A stretch of 64,000 nt of DNA from Candidatus Scatomonas merdigallinarum (GCA_018716305.1 DVKB01000032.1:186001-250000); one strand, 5' to 3'. Numbered from the stretch's first letter, positions 8,160 to 17,630 are shown. Numbers and translations: made by a program. The notes: a model not told the origin generated them from the letters alone.

Positions 8160-9572
8160 TCACATAGACTGAATCTTTTCAAAATCATTGGCGTCCATGC
8201 CGGCTTTAGCCAGAACCGCTCTGACTTTTTCCATAGCTGCCGGATCGTTTTCCGGACGGTTCTCCTCATACTCTTCCAGGAGTCTCTCGATCTCTTTATC
8301 AATGCTGTCCTCAAAGTAGGTATCGCTCTTGGAATTTCTGGGGCCTACCTTGGGGGAATACAGATCCGTAAAATGTTCCATAGTAGAATCCGCGGTGATA
8401 AAGCTGCCGTCGTGTCCGATCTCCTTAATCTCCTCCAGATTCAGGGTTTCCTCGTTCACCTCAATGGGAGCGCAGGCCGCCTTTACCTGGCGGATAATCT
8501 CGAAGTCCACAATCATCTTCTGAATGGAAGTAGAGTTCACGCTGTCCATAACGCCGCCGGCTTCCATGACGATATTGATGCCGTGGCTGTAGGCGGAGTA
8601 GAAGGTCAGCATAGATTCATAACCTGCCTGACAGTTGATCACCGGAGCGTCAGTCTGGCAGCCGCCGCCTCTGGAGGGCATGCCGTAGAATTTCGCCATG
8701 TTGGTGGAAAATCCCTGCATGGCCGCTCCCTCGGGAGCCGCGCAGGCAAAGGTGATGCCGCCCTTCATGTCCGCGGCGGTGGACTGAATGCCGAAGACCA
8801 CCGGAGTTCCCGGACGGATCATCTGAGCGATGACAATGCCTGCCAGGCTCTCAGCGGTTCCGCTGGCAATGGTTCCCGCCATGAAAATGGAACTGGTGGC
8901 TCCCAGCATGGAAGCCGGGCAGAGGATGGCCGGCTGTCCGTACTCCGCCAGCAGCATCAGGCAGTCCAGCATTCTCTCATCCAGGGTCAGGGGAGACACC
9001 GTATTGATCAGGGCGATCATCCGGGGCTTTTCCGCCAGAGCGTCTTTTCCGCCGAACAGCTCCGCGGAAGCTTCCAGGATCGCTTCCATTTCTTTCTTAA
9101 ATCCTGTGGGCAGCATGATCGCTTTATCGGAATATTCCAGGGTGGCGTAGAACATTTCCATGGCCGCCGTCTCCTCCGGCACATCCGCCGGCTGTACAAT
9201 GATGCCGCCGTTGATGCTGTAATCTTCGTTGGCGTGAATCAGCTTCAGGCATTTCACATAATCCGCCATGGTGCCCCGGCGTCTGGTGCCGTCCTTGTCG
9301 TCAATAAAGGCGCATCCGTAGGTGGCTGCCGGGTTTACCTGATCCCCGCCCATGTACATGTTGTATTTGGGGTTTCTGGCGTAAATGGTAAAGGATTCCG
9401 GGGCCATCTTCACCCAGTGCATCACCTGCTCCTCGGTAAAATAGGCGATATCTCCTTCCACCTGAATTCCGTTGTTCTTTAAAATCTCTCTGGCCTTTTC
9501 ATTGTGGATCTTCACGCCCACCTCTCTCATAATCTCCATGGCCGCGTCGTGGATCATCTGTTCTCTTGACAT
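8160..9572 (-). CDS. MttB-family (COG5598) trimethylamine methyltransferase-like protein, non-pyrrolysine
   Basis: A 470-residue member of the trimethylamine methyltransferase (MttB) family, recognised from the overall TIM-barrel sequence including the GGGCQTDAPVINCQAGYESMLT region. Classical MttB carries a pyrrolysine encoded by an in-frame amber codon; this ORF is continuous, so it belongs with homologues that demethylate quaternary amines such as glycine betaine, proline betaine or carnitine and pass the methyl group to a corrinoid protein. No corrinoid protein, corrinoid reductase or second methyltransferase is in the window. The stop overlaps the longest possible MFS start. The real substrate is unknown. 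Confidence 0.85.
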   Translation of the reverse strand: MSREQMIHDAAMEIMREVGVKIHNEKAREILKNNGIQVEGDIAYFTEEQVMHWVKMAPESFTIYARNPKYNMYMGGDQVNPAATYGCAFIDDKDGTRRRGTMADYVKCLKLIHANEDYSINGGIIVQPADVPEETAAMEMFYATLEYSDKAIMLPTGFKKEMEAILEASAELFGGKDALAEKPRMIALINTVSPLTLDERMLDCLMLLAEYGQPAILCPASMLGATSSIFMAGTIASGTAESLAGIVIAQMIRPGTPVVFGIQSTAADMKGGITFACAAPEGAAMQGFSTNMAKFYGMPSRGGGCQTDAPVINCQAGYESMLTFYSAYSHGINIVMEAGGVMDSVNSTSIQKMIVDFEIIRQVKAACAPIEVNEETLNLEEIKEIGHDGSFITADSTMEHFTDLYSPKVGPRNSKSDTYFEDSIDKEIERLLEEYEENRPENDPAAMEKVRAVLAKAGMDANDFEKIQSM

Positions 9573-9635
9573 ATCTGAAATTCCTCCTTAAAATCTTTTT
9601 TCTTCTGATTCTGTGGTTTTCCTCTGAAACCGCTT

Positions 9636-10574
9636 TTATCTGCCCCGCAGGCCCAGCTTCAGTTCTTCCCGCAGATAGCGGATGCTCTCCTCACAGGCCG
9701 CCATCTCTCTGGCTCTGGCCTCCTCAATGGGCTCGTCCACGCTCTTAAAGGCAATCTCGTTTTCAAAAATGATCTTATCCATGGGGGATTTCTCCCGGAT
9801 CTGGGCCACCATCTTCGGGCAGTCCATAGAGCCCTGTCCGTGAGGCGCTCCGATGATGTGGACGCCCAGCGGATCTGTCACCACAATGTCGTCGCTGAAA
9901 TGGCAGCAGTAGGCTTTGGGCAGCATGCGCTCCATGGTATCGTAGGGATTCTCCGTAATATACAGACAGTTCATGGTGTCCACACAGGTACCTATAAGAG
10001 GATGGTTCAGCTTGTCCACAATCCACAGGATCTCCTGAGAGAAGGTATCCGTGTGGTTCTCGATCGCCACCTGCATGCCCAGCTCCTCGATCAGGGGAAT
10101 GGCTGCCTGAAACTCATTGTAGCGATCCACCATCTGGCTCATGACCTGGGGATGCATCCAGGAGCCGTACAGTTCCCGGGGCCTAAGAATATCCAGACTG
10201 AATTTCACCAGCTCCGCTCCCAGCTCATGGCCGATCTGCAGGGCTTCTTTCACCGTGCAGTTTACCCGGGAATCGCTGCCCGCGTGGAAGGAAGAGTTGA
10301 ACTCCAGAAACAATCCGTGTTCCCGGGCGGCCTGTCCCACCTTCCGCAGATTCTCCGCCGCGAAGGGAGTATCGCTGCCGGTGGCCAGCAGGTCCACTTT
10401 GGTGATCTGCAGGCCGTCCAGTCCCCACTCCTCAGCCTTATCCATCAATTCGTACAGGGACATCACCTGATCGAAATAGTAATCTTTTCCAAAACCCCAG
10501 CTTTCTCCAAAGCCGAAAAAGTGCAGGGTATAGGTATGCATCCCCAGTCTCAGGGGTCTGTTTTTGTCCGCCAT
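9636..10574 (-). CDS. Sugar phosphate isomerase/epimerase-like TIM-barrel protein
   Basis: 312 residues from ATG 10574, which has GGAGAG upstream; the longer open frame to 10655 crosses the promoter and was rejected. The fold is the xylose-isomerase-like/AP-endonuclease-2 TIM barrel. Likely metal ligands are the Glu of AIENH, the Asp of CVDTMN, the His of CCHFSDD and the Glu of IIFENE. Members isomerise or epimerise sugars, sugar acids or inositols, or act as dehydratases. It is the first gene of the TetR-controlled operon and directly precedes the MttB-like gene, which suggests that the substrate has a polyol or sugar part. Confidence 0.85.
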   Translation of the reverse strand: MADKNRPLRLGMHTYTLHFFGFGESWGFGKDYYFDQVMSLYELMDKAEEWGLDGLQITKVDLLATGSDTPFAAENLRKVGQAAREHGLFLEFNSSFHAGSDSRVNCTVKEALQIGHELGAELVKFSLDILRPRELYGSWMHPQVMSQMVDRYNEFQAAIPLIEELGMQVAIENHTDTFSQEILWIVDKLNHPLIGTCVDTMNCLYITENPYDTMERMLPKAYCCHFSDDIVVTDPLGVHIIGAPHGQGSMDCPKMVAQIREKSPMDKIIFENEIAFKSVDEPIEEARAREMAACEESIRYLREELKLGLRGR

Positions 10575-10619
10575 AACTGTTCTCTCCTTTTTACATTTGT
10601 CCGCGCGCTCTTTAAGAAT

Positions 10620-10692
10620 GTAAACATGTTCACTTTTTAATGTATCATATATCATTTTGTGCAGTTTGTCAAGTAAACGTGTTCACTTTTTA
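10620..10692 (-). promoter_or_regulatory. Operon promoter bracketed by two TetR-type operators
   Basis: On the minus strand TTGACA (10672-10667) and TATGAT (10649-10644) are 17 bp apart. A 20-bp sequence occurs twice in the same orientation at 10620-10639 and 10673-10692, 19 of 20 bases identical and 53 bp apart. Its core GTAAACATGTTCAC is a near-palindrome (GTRAAC..GTTYAC), as expected for a TetR-family operator. One copy abuts the -35 box, the other lies just downstream of the -10 box. The TetR gene at 10781 is the obvious repressor. Confidence 0.8.
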
Positions 10693-10780
10693 AAAATAAT
10701 ACAAAAAAATAACAGGAGACCGGCCCACAGCATGGATGGGGCGATCTCCCGCTTAAACCTGTTTTCTTTCCTCTGTCCGG

Positions 10781-11434
10781 CTATGCCTGTATATTCCGCA
10801 GGGTATTCTGCCGGATCAGACGGTTGCAGAGCTGCTCCTGCTCTTTTCTGCCCTTCGGATCCAGATCCATGGCAGTCATTATCAGTCCCTTTACAATCAG
10901 GGGATTGGTGTAGCTGCAGAACAGCGCGTCCTCGCTGCTGATCCTTCTGGCATTCTCCAGGCGGCGGAGCACAATAAAATCCCGCTCCTGCATATTTTCA
11001 TTAAACAGCAGCGTATAGTAATAGGCGGTATACTTCTCAGATCCCTTAAAGGGAAACAGTTCAAAATAATCCTGAAAAGCCGCCCCGAACACTCCGTTGT
11101 CCGTCCCCCAGAACAGGCGGTAATAAATATCCGGTCTGGCGAAGGCGTACTGGTTAAACAGTTCCCAGCCCTCGATATAAATTTCCAGAAGATCCCTGTC
11201 GCTGTCCAGCAGACTGGCGTACTGGCGCATATACTCGTCCAGAAAGCGGACCGAAGCCACGGCAATGAGATATTCCAGGCTTTCAAAATGACGGTACAGA
11301 GCGGCCGCGGAGCAGCCATTCTCCCGGGCCAGATCCCGGACAGTGATCTCTGACGCTTTCTTCTCACACAATTTATGATAGGTCAGCATAACAAAACGCT
11401 TTTTTGTCTCATTTCCCTTGCTGTATACTGCCAT
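10781..11434 (-). CDS. TetR-family transcriptional regulator
   Basis: 217 residues from ATG 11434 (GGTGGAG upstream). The open frame extends to 11572, but that part translates the tRNA gene and is spurious. The N-terminal helix-turn-helix is typical: KKASEITVRDLARENGCSAAALYRHFESLEYL. The C-terminal ligand domain is divergent and rich in aromatic residues. It lies directly upstream of, and on the same strand as, the isomerase/MttB/transporter operon whose promoter carries two TetR-type operators, so local repression relieved by a substrate-derived ligand is likely. Confidence 0.9.
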   Translation of the reverse strand: MAVYSKGNETKKRFVMLTYHKLCEKKASEITVRDLARENGCSAAALYRHFESLEYLIAVASVRFLDEYMRQYASLLDSDRDLLEIYIEGWELFNQYAFARPDIYYRLFWGTDNGVFGAAFQDYFELFPFKGSEKYTAYYYTLLFNENMQERDFIVLRRLENARRISSEDALFCSYTNPLIVKGLIMTAMDLDPKGRKEQEQLCNRLIRQNTLRNIQA

Positions 11435-11471
11435 AAACTCCACCTCGCAAAATTCTTCCTGATACCAAAAA

Positions 11472-11504
11472 CGCTCAGGAACGTCTTTCTCAACATTCCT
11501 GAGC
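11472..11504 (-). terminator. Terminator after tRNA-Pro
   Basis: GCTCAGGAA and TTCCTGAGC form a stem around an AGAAAGA-type loop; on the minus strand it is followed by GTTTTTGG. It ends the tRNA transcript before the TetR gene. Confidence 0.75.
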
Positions 11505-11514
11505 ATCTCATAAA

Positions 11515-11588
11515 TCGAAGCGACGGGATTCGAACCCACGACCTCTGCGTCCCGAACGCAGCGCTCTACCAAACTGAGCCACGCTTCG
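11515..11588 (-). tRNA. tRNA-Pro (anticodon CGG)
   Basis: The minus strand folds as a 74-nt cloverleaf: acceptor CGAAGCG/CGCTTCG with discriminator A, D arm GCTC..GAGC, anticodon stem CTGCG/CGCAG with loop TTCGGGA (anticodon CGG), and T arm GTGGG-TTCGAAT-CCCGT. CCA is not encoded. It reads proline codon CCG. It has its own consensus promoter and terminator. Confidence 0.96.
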
Positions 11589-11614
11589 ATTGCTGAACTC
11601 TGTCAGCACACATT

Positions 11615-11643
11615 ATTATATTAGAAACTTTACAAGTTGTCAA
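11615..11643 (-). promoter_or_regulatory. Promoter of tRNA-Pro
   Basis: TTGACA (11643-11638) and TATAAT (11620-11615) are both perfect consensus boxes with a 17-bp spacer, 27 bp before the tRNA 5' end. Confidence 0.85.
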
Positions 11644-11692
11644 CACAATTTTTAACTTTTTGCTGATTTCTTCCGGTTTGCCGCGATTCACA

Positions 11693-11723
11693 GACAGGCC
11701 CCGGGGGACGCCGGGAACCTGTC
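11693..11723 (-). terminator. Hairpin downstream of the 3D-domain gene
   Basis: GACAGG/CCTGTC enclosing a CCGG/CCGG inner stem. There is no U tract, so termination is uncertain. Confidence 0.4.
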
Positions 11724-11732
11724 TGCTGTGCT

Positions 11733-12986
11733 TCAGTTTACCATATAGACATCCGCGTACTGCAGTCCAAAGGCCAGGGCGCTGGCATGATTGGAAAAAT
11801 AGACATCCACATGACCATAGGCGGTGCCTCTGTCCTGCACAGTATAGATATGCCCGTTGATGCTCAGCTTGGTGCCGAAGGGAACGCCTCCCATGGCAAC
11901 CGTGACGCCCTCCTGCGCCTGCGCGCCGCTGGCTGTCAGCCCCTGGTACTGGGACCACTGTCCGCAGCAGATGGAGCAGGAACAGTAGGCTGTCAGTTTA
12001 AACCTGCCCAGATATGTACCGCCGGAAGAAGAATTTCCCTGGGATGTCTCATTGGAGACATCTGAAGCTCCTGTATCCGTGTCCGGAGCGGAACTGCCGG
12101 TCTGCCCGGAACCTGCCTGCTGATTCTGGCCGGCCTGCTGCTGTGCCGCCTGCTGACGGGCCGCCTCGGCTTCCGCCGCCTTTCTGGCCGCCTCCTCCTG
12201 GGCCTTTCTCTGAGCCTCCACTTCCTCCTGCTTAGCCTGGATCAGAAGCTGGTTCAAAGCATCCTCCTGGGTCTGTATGCTGGCCAGAAGAGCTGCCTCT
12301 TCTGATTCCGCCCCTGCCAGTTCCTGGGTATATTCCTGAACCTGGTTATATGTATATTCGTAGAGTTCCTGAATCTGCTCCTGCTGTTTCGTGCTCTGAT
12401 CCTGCAGCGCCTCTATCTCCTGCTGTTCCAGAAGAACCTGCTGCTCCTTCTCAGACACTTCCTGCCTGGTGGCTTCGTAATCCGCCAGCATCTCTCTGTC
12501 GTACTTTGTGATTTCTGAAATGTTATCGGCACGATTCAGAAAATCCATGAAGCTGTCCGCGGAAAACAGCATCTCCAGGGCACCGGCCTGAGAATGCTCG
12601 TACATAAACTGGATCCGGACTTTCATGGCCTCATACTGCTTTTCTTCCCGTACTCTGGCCTCCTCCAGCTCCTCCTGCACCTGTGTCAGTTCTGTCTGCT
12701 TGTCCGTATATTCCCGCTGCAGTTCCTGCATATCGGACGTCAGCTCTGTCAGCTGCCGGCTCAGTTCTGAAAGATATGCCTCTGTCTGTCCCTTCTGGGA
12801 TTCAATTTCCTCGATTCTGTCTTGTGTGCTTTCCAGGCTGGACTCCGCCTGCTGCTTCTCCTGCTGTGCCTGATTGATCTGCTCCTGAGTCGTGGCGCCG
12901 TATGCCGGAAACACGCTTGCCGTCAGCAGCCCCGCAGCCAGGATCCAATAAAATCTCCTTTTACTTCTCATTTTCTTACACCTCAT
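11733..12986 (-). CDS. Secreted coiled-coil protein with C-terminal 3D domain (putative peptidoglycan hydrolase)
   Basis: About 417 residues. An N-terminal signal peptide (RRFYWILAAGLLTASVFPAYGA) is followed by a long coiled coil of the PcsB/CwlO N-terminal type to about residue 260, an alanine/glutamine-rich segment, a Ser/Gly/Thr linker and a C-terminal 3D domain. The 3D domain shows TAYCS, TASG and the terminal VDVYF/YMVN region with the aspartates (VQDRG, HVDVYF) that act in MltA-type lytic transglycosylases. It likely acts in cell-wall turnover outside the cell, perhaps stimulated by a division complex. Starts at 12986 or 12971 are both possible (GAGGTG lies seven bases before 12971). 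Confidence 0.85.
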   Translation of the reverse strand: MRCKKMRSKRRFYWILAAGLLTASVFPAYGATTQEQINQAQQEKQQAESSLESTQDRIEEIESQKGQTEAYLSELSRQLTELTSDMQELQREYTDKQTELTQVQEELEEARVREEKQYEAMKVRIQFMYEHSQAGALEMLFSADSFMDFLNRADNISEITKYDREMLADYEATRQEVSEKEQQVLLEQQEIEALQDQSTKQQEQIQELYEYTYNQVQEYTQELAGAESEEAALLASIQTQEDALNQLLIQAKQEEVEAQRKAQEEAARKAAEAEAARQQAAQQQAGQNQQAGSGQTGSSAPDTDTGASDVSNETSQGNSSSGGTYLGRFKLTAYCSCSICCGQWSQYQGLTASGAQAQEGVTVAMGGVPFGTKLSINGHIYTVQDRGTAYGHVDVYFSNHASALAFGLQYADVYMVN

Positions 12987-13183
12987 GTTACCCCTGCCTC
13001 CCCCGGTTTTTCCCCGGAAAAGACCAGCACCAGCCCCCTCCTCATGCGGACTGCTCCCCGTGCTTGTTAGATTATAGCACAGTTTTTTCCGGATTAAAAG
13101 CATTTTTTAATTTTTCGTAACATCAGTGTAATATTTTGTCGCTTTTTCTTATCACTTTTGAAGCAACTTTCACAAGATATAGC

Positions 13184-14551
13184 CTACTTTTTTCTCCAGG
13201 TACACAAGTACTTGTTCTTCAGCAGACCTCCTGACAATTTTCCCCATCCCAAAGAAAATCCATCGACACAGACCAGCCGCCACCCGGATCCCGCAGCTTC
13301 CACGGAAACTGCCTCCCCTCTCAGGTACTGTTCTGTCCGGGGATCCTCCGGATGAAAGCTGACGCATTCTTTCCAATTTTTCTCGTTCAGCCACATGGCA
13401 AAGGGCTGGGAAGGCTCAAATCTCCCTTTTTTAAATTCTCCCAGATACAGACCGTTTCTGAGAAATTTCAGTCCTCTGACCGTCTCCGGCAATTCCGGCA
13501 CCAAAAAGGCTCTCTGCCCCCGGACTTCCACTCTCTCCCGGGGCAGTTTTACACCGCCGTTTTTCAAAAAGTCTCCCAGCAGCCTGCTCTGCTCCCCATC
13601 CGGCCTGAGGATCTTCTGCGTCTTCGGCTCTCTTCCCGCCTCCCCCGGCGCCTTCTGAAACAGCGCGAGAAAATGTCCTTCCCCCTGCATTCTGTGAGGC
13701 CAGATACGGATACAGCCGGAAAGTTCCGGCCGATTTCCTCCCCAGCCGGGACGCCCGGGGGAAAACCCTTCCCAGGGCTCCATAGGTATCAGAGTAAATT
13801 CCGGAAAACGGCTGAGAAACCAGCCGGCGTTTTCCTCATCTTCCTCCGGGGCAAAGGTGCAGGTAGAATACAGAAGCATTCCTCCCGGCTTCAGCATGGC
13901 GGCGGCGCTTTCCAGGATCTGCCTCTGCGCGGCGGCGCAGGCTTTTACCTTCTCTTCACTCCAGGCCGCGGCCACATCTTCATCCTTTCGGAACATGCCC
14001 TCCCCGGAGCAGGGCGCGTCTACCAGAATCTTGTGGAAATACTCCGGAAAGGCCGCCGCCAGCCTGGCAGGGGTTTCGCTGGTTACAAAGCAGTTGGACG
14101 CCCCCATCAGCTCCAGATTCCGTAAAAGCGCCCGGGCCCGGGAAACGCTCAGATCATTGGCCACCAGCAGGCCTTCTCCCTTCAGCTTCGCGGCCAGCTC
14201 TGTAGCCTTGCCTCCCGGGGCCGCGCAAAGATCCAGAACCCGCTCTCCGGGTTCCACCGGCAGCCGGCTGGCAGGTGTCATAGCGCTGGGCTCCTGCAGA
14301 TAGTACAGACCCGCGGCATAATAGGGATGTCTGGCCGGGTAAATGCCCTCTCCATAAAAAAAACCGTCCGGCACCCAGGGAATCCTCTGTACCGGGAAAG
14401 GGGCCGCGGCCTCAAATTCCTCCGGCGTGGTCTTCAGGCAGTTGACTCTCAGGCCATACTGCCGGGGCTGACGGTAACTTTCCAAAAAAGCCGGAAATTC
14501 CTCTTCCAGCAGGTCTCTCATTCTATCCAGAAATTTTTCCGGCAGATGCAT
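13184..14551 (-). CDS. RsmB/NSUN-type rRNA (cytosine-C5) methyltransferase (RsmF-like)
   Basis: 455 residues from ATG 14551, chosen because AGGAGG precedes it; the TTG further upstream would translate the ribosome binding site. SAM-binding motif I is DLCAAPGGKATELA, motif IV VDAPCSGEGMFRK contains one catalytic cysteine, and motif VI STCTF the other. The C-terminal third resembles the RsmF extension with a PUA-like end. It methylates C5 of cytosine in 16S rRNA or tRNA. It stands alone between wall and sporulation genes. Confidence 0.92.
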   Translation of the reverse strand: MHLPEKFLDRMRDLLEEEFPAFLESYRQPRQYGLRVNCLKTTPEEFEAAAPFPVQRIPWVPDGFFYGEGIYPARHPYYAAGLYYLQEPSAMTPASRLPVEPGERVLDLCAAPGGKATELAAKLKGEGLLVANDLSVSRARALLRNLELMGASNCFVTSETPARLAAAFPEYFHKILVDAPCSGEGMFRKDEDVAAAWSEEKVKACAAAQRQILESAAAMLKPGGMLLYSTCTFAPEEDEENAGWFLSRFPEFTLIPMEPWEGFSPGRPGWGGNRPELSGCIRIWPHRMQGEGHFLALFQKAPGEAGREPKTQKILRPDGEQSRLLGDFLKNGGVKLPRERVEVRGQRAFLVPELPETVRGLKFLRNGLYLGEFKKGRFEPSQPFAMWLNEKNWKECVSFHPEDPRTEQYLRGEAVSVEAAGSGWRLVCVDGFSLGWGKLSGGLLKNKYLCTWRKK

Positions 14552-14573
14552 TTTGCTCTTCCTCCTTGACAAC

Positions 14574-14620
14574 AGGAAAGGGACGGCTGCATCCCTGCGG
14601 ATCCAGCGTCCCCCTTCCTT
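14574..14620. terminator. Hairpin between spoVG and the rRNA methyltransferase
   Basis: GGAAAGGGACG and CGTCCCCCTTCC form a long imperfect stem. The T run lies on the plus-strand side, whereas spoVG is on the minus strand, so its direction of action is unclear. Confidence 0.4.
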
Positions 14621-14651
14621 TTTTCCCCATTACCCTCTCCGAAAGGCAGCG

Positions 14652-14930
14652 TCATTCAGCCGATTCTGAATCCTCGGCCATGGCTTCCTCGTACTTGTTC
14701 AAAATGATTGTCTGAATCCTGTCCCTGGTAGCAGAATTGAGGGGATGGGCAATATCCCTGTACTCCCCATCGGTGGATTTACGGCTGGGCATGGCGATAA
14801 ACATGCCCTTCTCGCCTTCAATCACTTTAATGTCGTGTACCACAAACTCATCGTCAATGGTAATTGACACCACTGCTTTCATCTTGCCTTCTTTTGCGAC
14901 TTTACGAACTCTGACATCTGTAATCTGCAT
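14652..14930 (-). CDS. spoVG: Septation/sporulation regulator SpoVG
   Basis: 92 residues, the usual length, starting [11 protein letters not shown] with the conserved [20 protein letters not shown] block. SpoVG is a small nucleic-acid-binding regulator of asymmetric septation, capsule and virulence genes in Firmicutes. The last residues (AEDSESAE) are a short acidic tail as in homologues. It follows glgD by 26 bp on the same strand and could share that transcript. Its presence supports a spore-former-type Firmicute. Confidence 0.95.
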   Translation of the reverse strand: MQITDVRVRKVAKEGKMKAVVSITIDDEFVVHDIKVIEGEKGMFIAMPSRKSTDGEYRDIAHPLNSATRDRIQTIILNKYEEAMAEDSESAE

Positions 14931-14956
14931 AGAAACTTCCCCTTTCGCCTCATAAA

Positions 14957-16072
14957 CTAGATCGCGTATCTTTCGTTTTTCTCTACGACAATCTTAATTC
15001 CGTCTTCTCCACAATAATAGGAGTTCGCCCGGATGGTGTCACGACTCTCGACAATACAATTCTCGATATGCGTGTTATCCCCCAAATACACATCATTCAG
15101 GACTATGGAATTCTTTATTACACAGTTGTTTCCTACGTAGACATTTTTGAATATCACGGAATTTTCAATCTGCCCGTTGATAATGCAGCCGCTGGCGATC
15201 AGGCTGTTTTTCACCACGCTTCCCGGATTATATTTCGCCGGCGGCAGGTCGTCAATCTTGGAATATACCCCCGGGTACTGATTAAAGAAGTAATCCCTCA
15301 CCTCGCGCTTCAGGAAATCCATATTGGTCCGGTAGTAGGATTCCACTGTAGAAATATTGCTCCAGTAGGAATCCAGTTTATATCCGTAAATTCTCTTCAG
15401 GTTTTTATAGCGGATCAGGATATCCTTCACAAAATCATGGCGGTCTTCCTGGGCGCAGCGCTCGATCAGTTCGATGAGCTGTCTCCTGCGGATCACGTAA
15501 ATGCCGGTAGAGATAAGATTGGAGCTGTAAACCATGGGTTTCTCCTCGAATTCCTCGATACGGAAATCCTCGTTCATCTTCAGAACGCCGAAACGGCTGG
15601 GATCGTCGTCTCTGCACTCCGTACATACAACCGTAATGTCCGCCCGTTTGGCGATATGGTACTCCAGCACCTTATTATAATCCAGTTTATAGATACCGTC
15701 TCCGGATGTGATAATCACATAGGGCTCATGGCTGTTTTTCAGCCAGGAAAGGTTCTGATAGATGGCGTCCGCTGTGCCCCGGTACCACCAGCTGTTGTTG
15801 GCAGTAACGGTGGGGGTGAACACATAGAGTCCTCCCTGCTTTCTGCCGAAATCCCACCATTTGGAGGACATCAGATGCTCATTCAGAGATCTGGCGTTGT
15901 ACTGGGTCAGAACCGCCACCTTCTGAATATGAGAGTTTGTCATGCTGCTCAGTGTAAAATCAATACTGCGGAAGCTTCCCGCCATGGGCATAGCCGCAAT
16001 AGCTCTCTTGTTGGACAGTTCTCTCATCCTGTTGCTGTTTCCGCCTGCTAAAATGATCCCCAGTGCTCTCAT
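14957..16072 (-). CDS. glgD: Glucose-1-phosphate adenylyltransferase, GlgD subunit
   Basis: 371 residues. The nucleotidyltransferase N-terminus reads [21 protein letters not shown]; the motif is altered from the GGxGxRL form of catalytic subunits, which is typical of GlgD. A left-handed beta-helix of hexapeptide repeats follows (about 275-345: [18 protein letters not shown]). GlgD modulates the catalytic GlgC subunit that makes ADP-glucose for glycogen. Its start overlaps the glgC stop by four bases (ATGA), so the two are translationally coupled. Confidence 0.95.
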   Translation of the reverse strand: MRALGIILAGGNSNRMRELSNKRAIAAMPMAGSFRSIDFTLSSMTNSHIQKVAVLTQYNARSLNEHLMSSKWWDFGRKQGGLYVFTPTVTANNSWWYRGTADAIYQNLSWLKNSHEPYVIITSGDGIYKLDYNKVLEYHIAKRADITVVCTECRDDDPSRFGVLKMNEDFRIEEFEEKPMVYSSNLISTGIYVIRRRQLIELIERCAQEDRHDFVKDILIRYKNLKRIYGYKLDSYWSNISTVESYYRTNMDFLKREVRDYFFNQYPGVYSKIDDLPPAKYNPGSVVKNSLIASGCIINGQIENSVIFKNVYVGNNCVIKNSIVLNDVYLGDNTHIENCIVESRDTIRANSYYCGEDGIKIVVEKNERYAI

Positions 16073-17346
16073 ATTTCCTCACCGTCCTTCTTAAGAAGTG
16101 CTCCGCCTCCGGGCAGAATTCCCTCCGGATAATCTTCCGGAACCGTTTTTCCCGATACCGCTGTGTTTTTCCCGATGCTCACATTGTCCGGGATCACCGA
16201 ATTCTCACCCACTGTAGCCAGACCGAAGGCATAGATATTGGGCTTCAGAACATTGGGGGCTTCCTCCCCCACGCCGATCTTCACATTCTCGCCTACTGTG
16301 ACATTTTCAGCGATAATTCCCTTTTCCACGGAAGAGCCGGCCCCGATCCTGCTGTGGCGCATGATAATGGAATCCCTGACTACCGCGCCCTTCTCAATCC
16401 ACACATCGGCGCCGATCACCGAATTATGTACTTCTCCGTAGATCTCGGCTCCTTCTCCGATGATGCAGCGGTCCACCACCGCGTCCGCGGCCACGTATTG
16501 AGGTCTCAGCACGTCTCCCTTGGTATAGACCTTCCAAAACTCCTCGTACAGATTGAATTCCGGAATAATATCGATCAGTTCCATATTGGCTTCCCAGTAG
16601 GAGCCCAGGGTTCCCACATCTTTCCAGTAGCCGTTGAACTCATAGGCAAACAGGCGCATGCCGTTGTCCCTGCAGTAGGGAAGAATATGCTTGCCGAAAT
16701 CACAGCCCGGCTGGTCCTTCAGGGCGATAAGAGATTCTCTCAGGGCTTTCCAGCTGAAAATATAGATGCCCATGGAAGCCAGATTGCTGCGGGGATGCTC
16801 CGGCTTTTCCTCAAACTCCGTAATGCGGCCGTTTCCGTCGGTAATCATAACTCCGAACCGGCTGGCTTCCTCTATGGGAACGGGCATGCAGGCGATGGTG
16901 ACATCCGCCTTGTTGGCTTTGTGATAATCCAGCATTACCTGGTAATCCATCTTATAAATATGGTCGCCGGACAGAATCAGAACATAGTCCGGATTGAATC
17001 TCTCCATATATGCCATATTCTGGAAGATTGCATTTGCCGTGCCGGTATACCACTCGCTGCTGGTGCTCTTTTCGTAAGGCGGAAGTATACTGACACCGCC
17101 CACGTTCCGGTCCAGATCCCAGGGGATTCCGATACCGATGTGCTCGTTCAGCCGCAGAGGCTGATACTGGGTCAGCACGCCCACCGTATCAATTCCCGAA
17201 TTGATGCAGTTGCTGAGAGGAAAATCGATAATTCTGTATTTTCCGCCAAACGCCACTGCCGGCTTAGCTACTTTTTCAGTCAGAACACCGAGCCGGCTCC
17301 CCTGTCCGCCGGCCAGCAGCATGGCTATCATCTCTTTTTTAATCAT
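16069..17346 (-). CDS. glgC: Glucose-1-phosphate adenylyltransferase, catalytic subunit GlgC
   Basis: 425 residues from ATG 17346 with AAGAGGTGATT upstream. [21 protein letters not shown] is the intact nucleotide-binding loop, [11 protein letters not shown] carries the metal-binding Asp, and FEEKP the sugar-phosphate Lys. Hexapeptide repeats fill the C-terminal quarter. It makes ADP-glucose from ATP and glucose-1-phosphate, the committed step of glycogen synthesis. No glycogen synthase or branching enzyme lies nearby. A consensus-like promoter lies just upstream. Confidence 0.96.
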   Translation of the reverse strand: MIKKEMIAMLLAGGQGSRLGVLTEKVAKPAVAFGGKYRIIDFPLSNCINSGIDTVGVLTQYQPLRLNEHIGIGIPWDLDRNVGGVSILPPYEKSTSSEWYTGTANAIFQNMAYMERFNPDYVLILSGDHIYKMDYQVMLDYHKANKADVTIACMPVPIEEASRFGVMITDGNGRITEFEEKPEHPRSNLASMGIYIFSWKALRESLIALKDQPGCDFGKHILPYCRDNGMRLFAYEFNGYWKDVGTLGSYWEANMELIDIIPEFNLYEEFWKVYTKGDVLRPQYVAADAVVDRCIIGEGAEIYGEVHNSVIGADVWIEKGAVVRDSIIMRHSRIGAGSSVEKGIIAENVTVGENVKIGVGEEAPNVLKPNIYAFGLATVGENSVIPDNVSIGKNTAVSGKTVPEDYPEGILPGGGALLKKDGEEI

Positions 17347-17376
17347 GCAATCACCTCTTGTTGTATATGATAGCCT

Positions 17377-17405
17377 ATTATAGCATAGTTTCCAAATATT
17401 GTGAA
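17377..17405 (-). promoter_or_regulatory. glgCD promoter
   Basis: TTCACA (17405-17400) and TATAAT (17382-17377) with a 17-bp spacer, 31 bp before the glgC start. The rest of 17406-17630 is AT-rich and shows no gene. Confidence 0.75.
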
Positions 17406-17630
17406 CATTTTTTGTATATTCCCTTAAAATCATTCCTTTATTTTGTGACATTTAACCTATTTTTCTTATTTAATCCAACTTGTATCACGCATTTTCTACA
17501 TTTTTCACTGCATATTTTCCTGCTTTTTTCCGTATCTTTATGCATTTTTTACAATTTTCCCCTGTTTTCGGCCCGGCTTGATGGGACAGCGGAGGAAAGG
17601 GCGCTCCTTCGGCGGCGGAACAACAGAGGA

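Noticed and set aside
8160-9572. Pyrrolysine-containing MttB
   Set aside because: The frame has no internal amber codon, so it is a non-pyrrolysine homologue.
9566-10655. Several plus-strand ORFs over the isomerase gene
   Set aside because: They mirror the minus-strand coding frame and lack ribosome binding sites.
11435-11572. N-terminal extension of the TetR protein (MVERCVRDAEVVGSNPVASI...)
   Set aside because: This is a translation of the tRNA-Pro gene in one frame, a well-known artefact.
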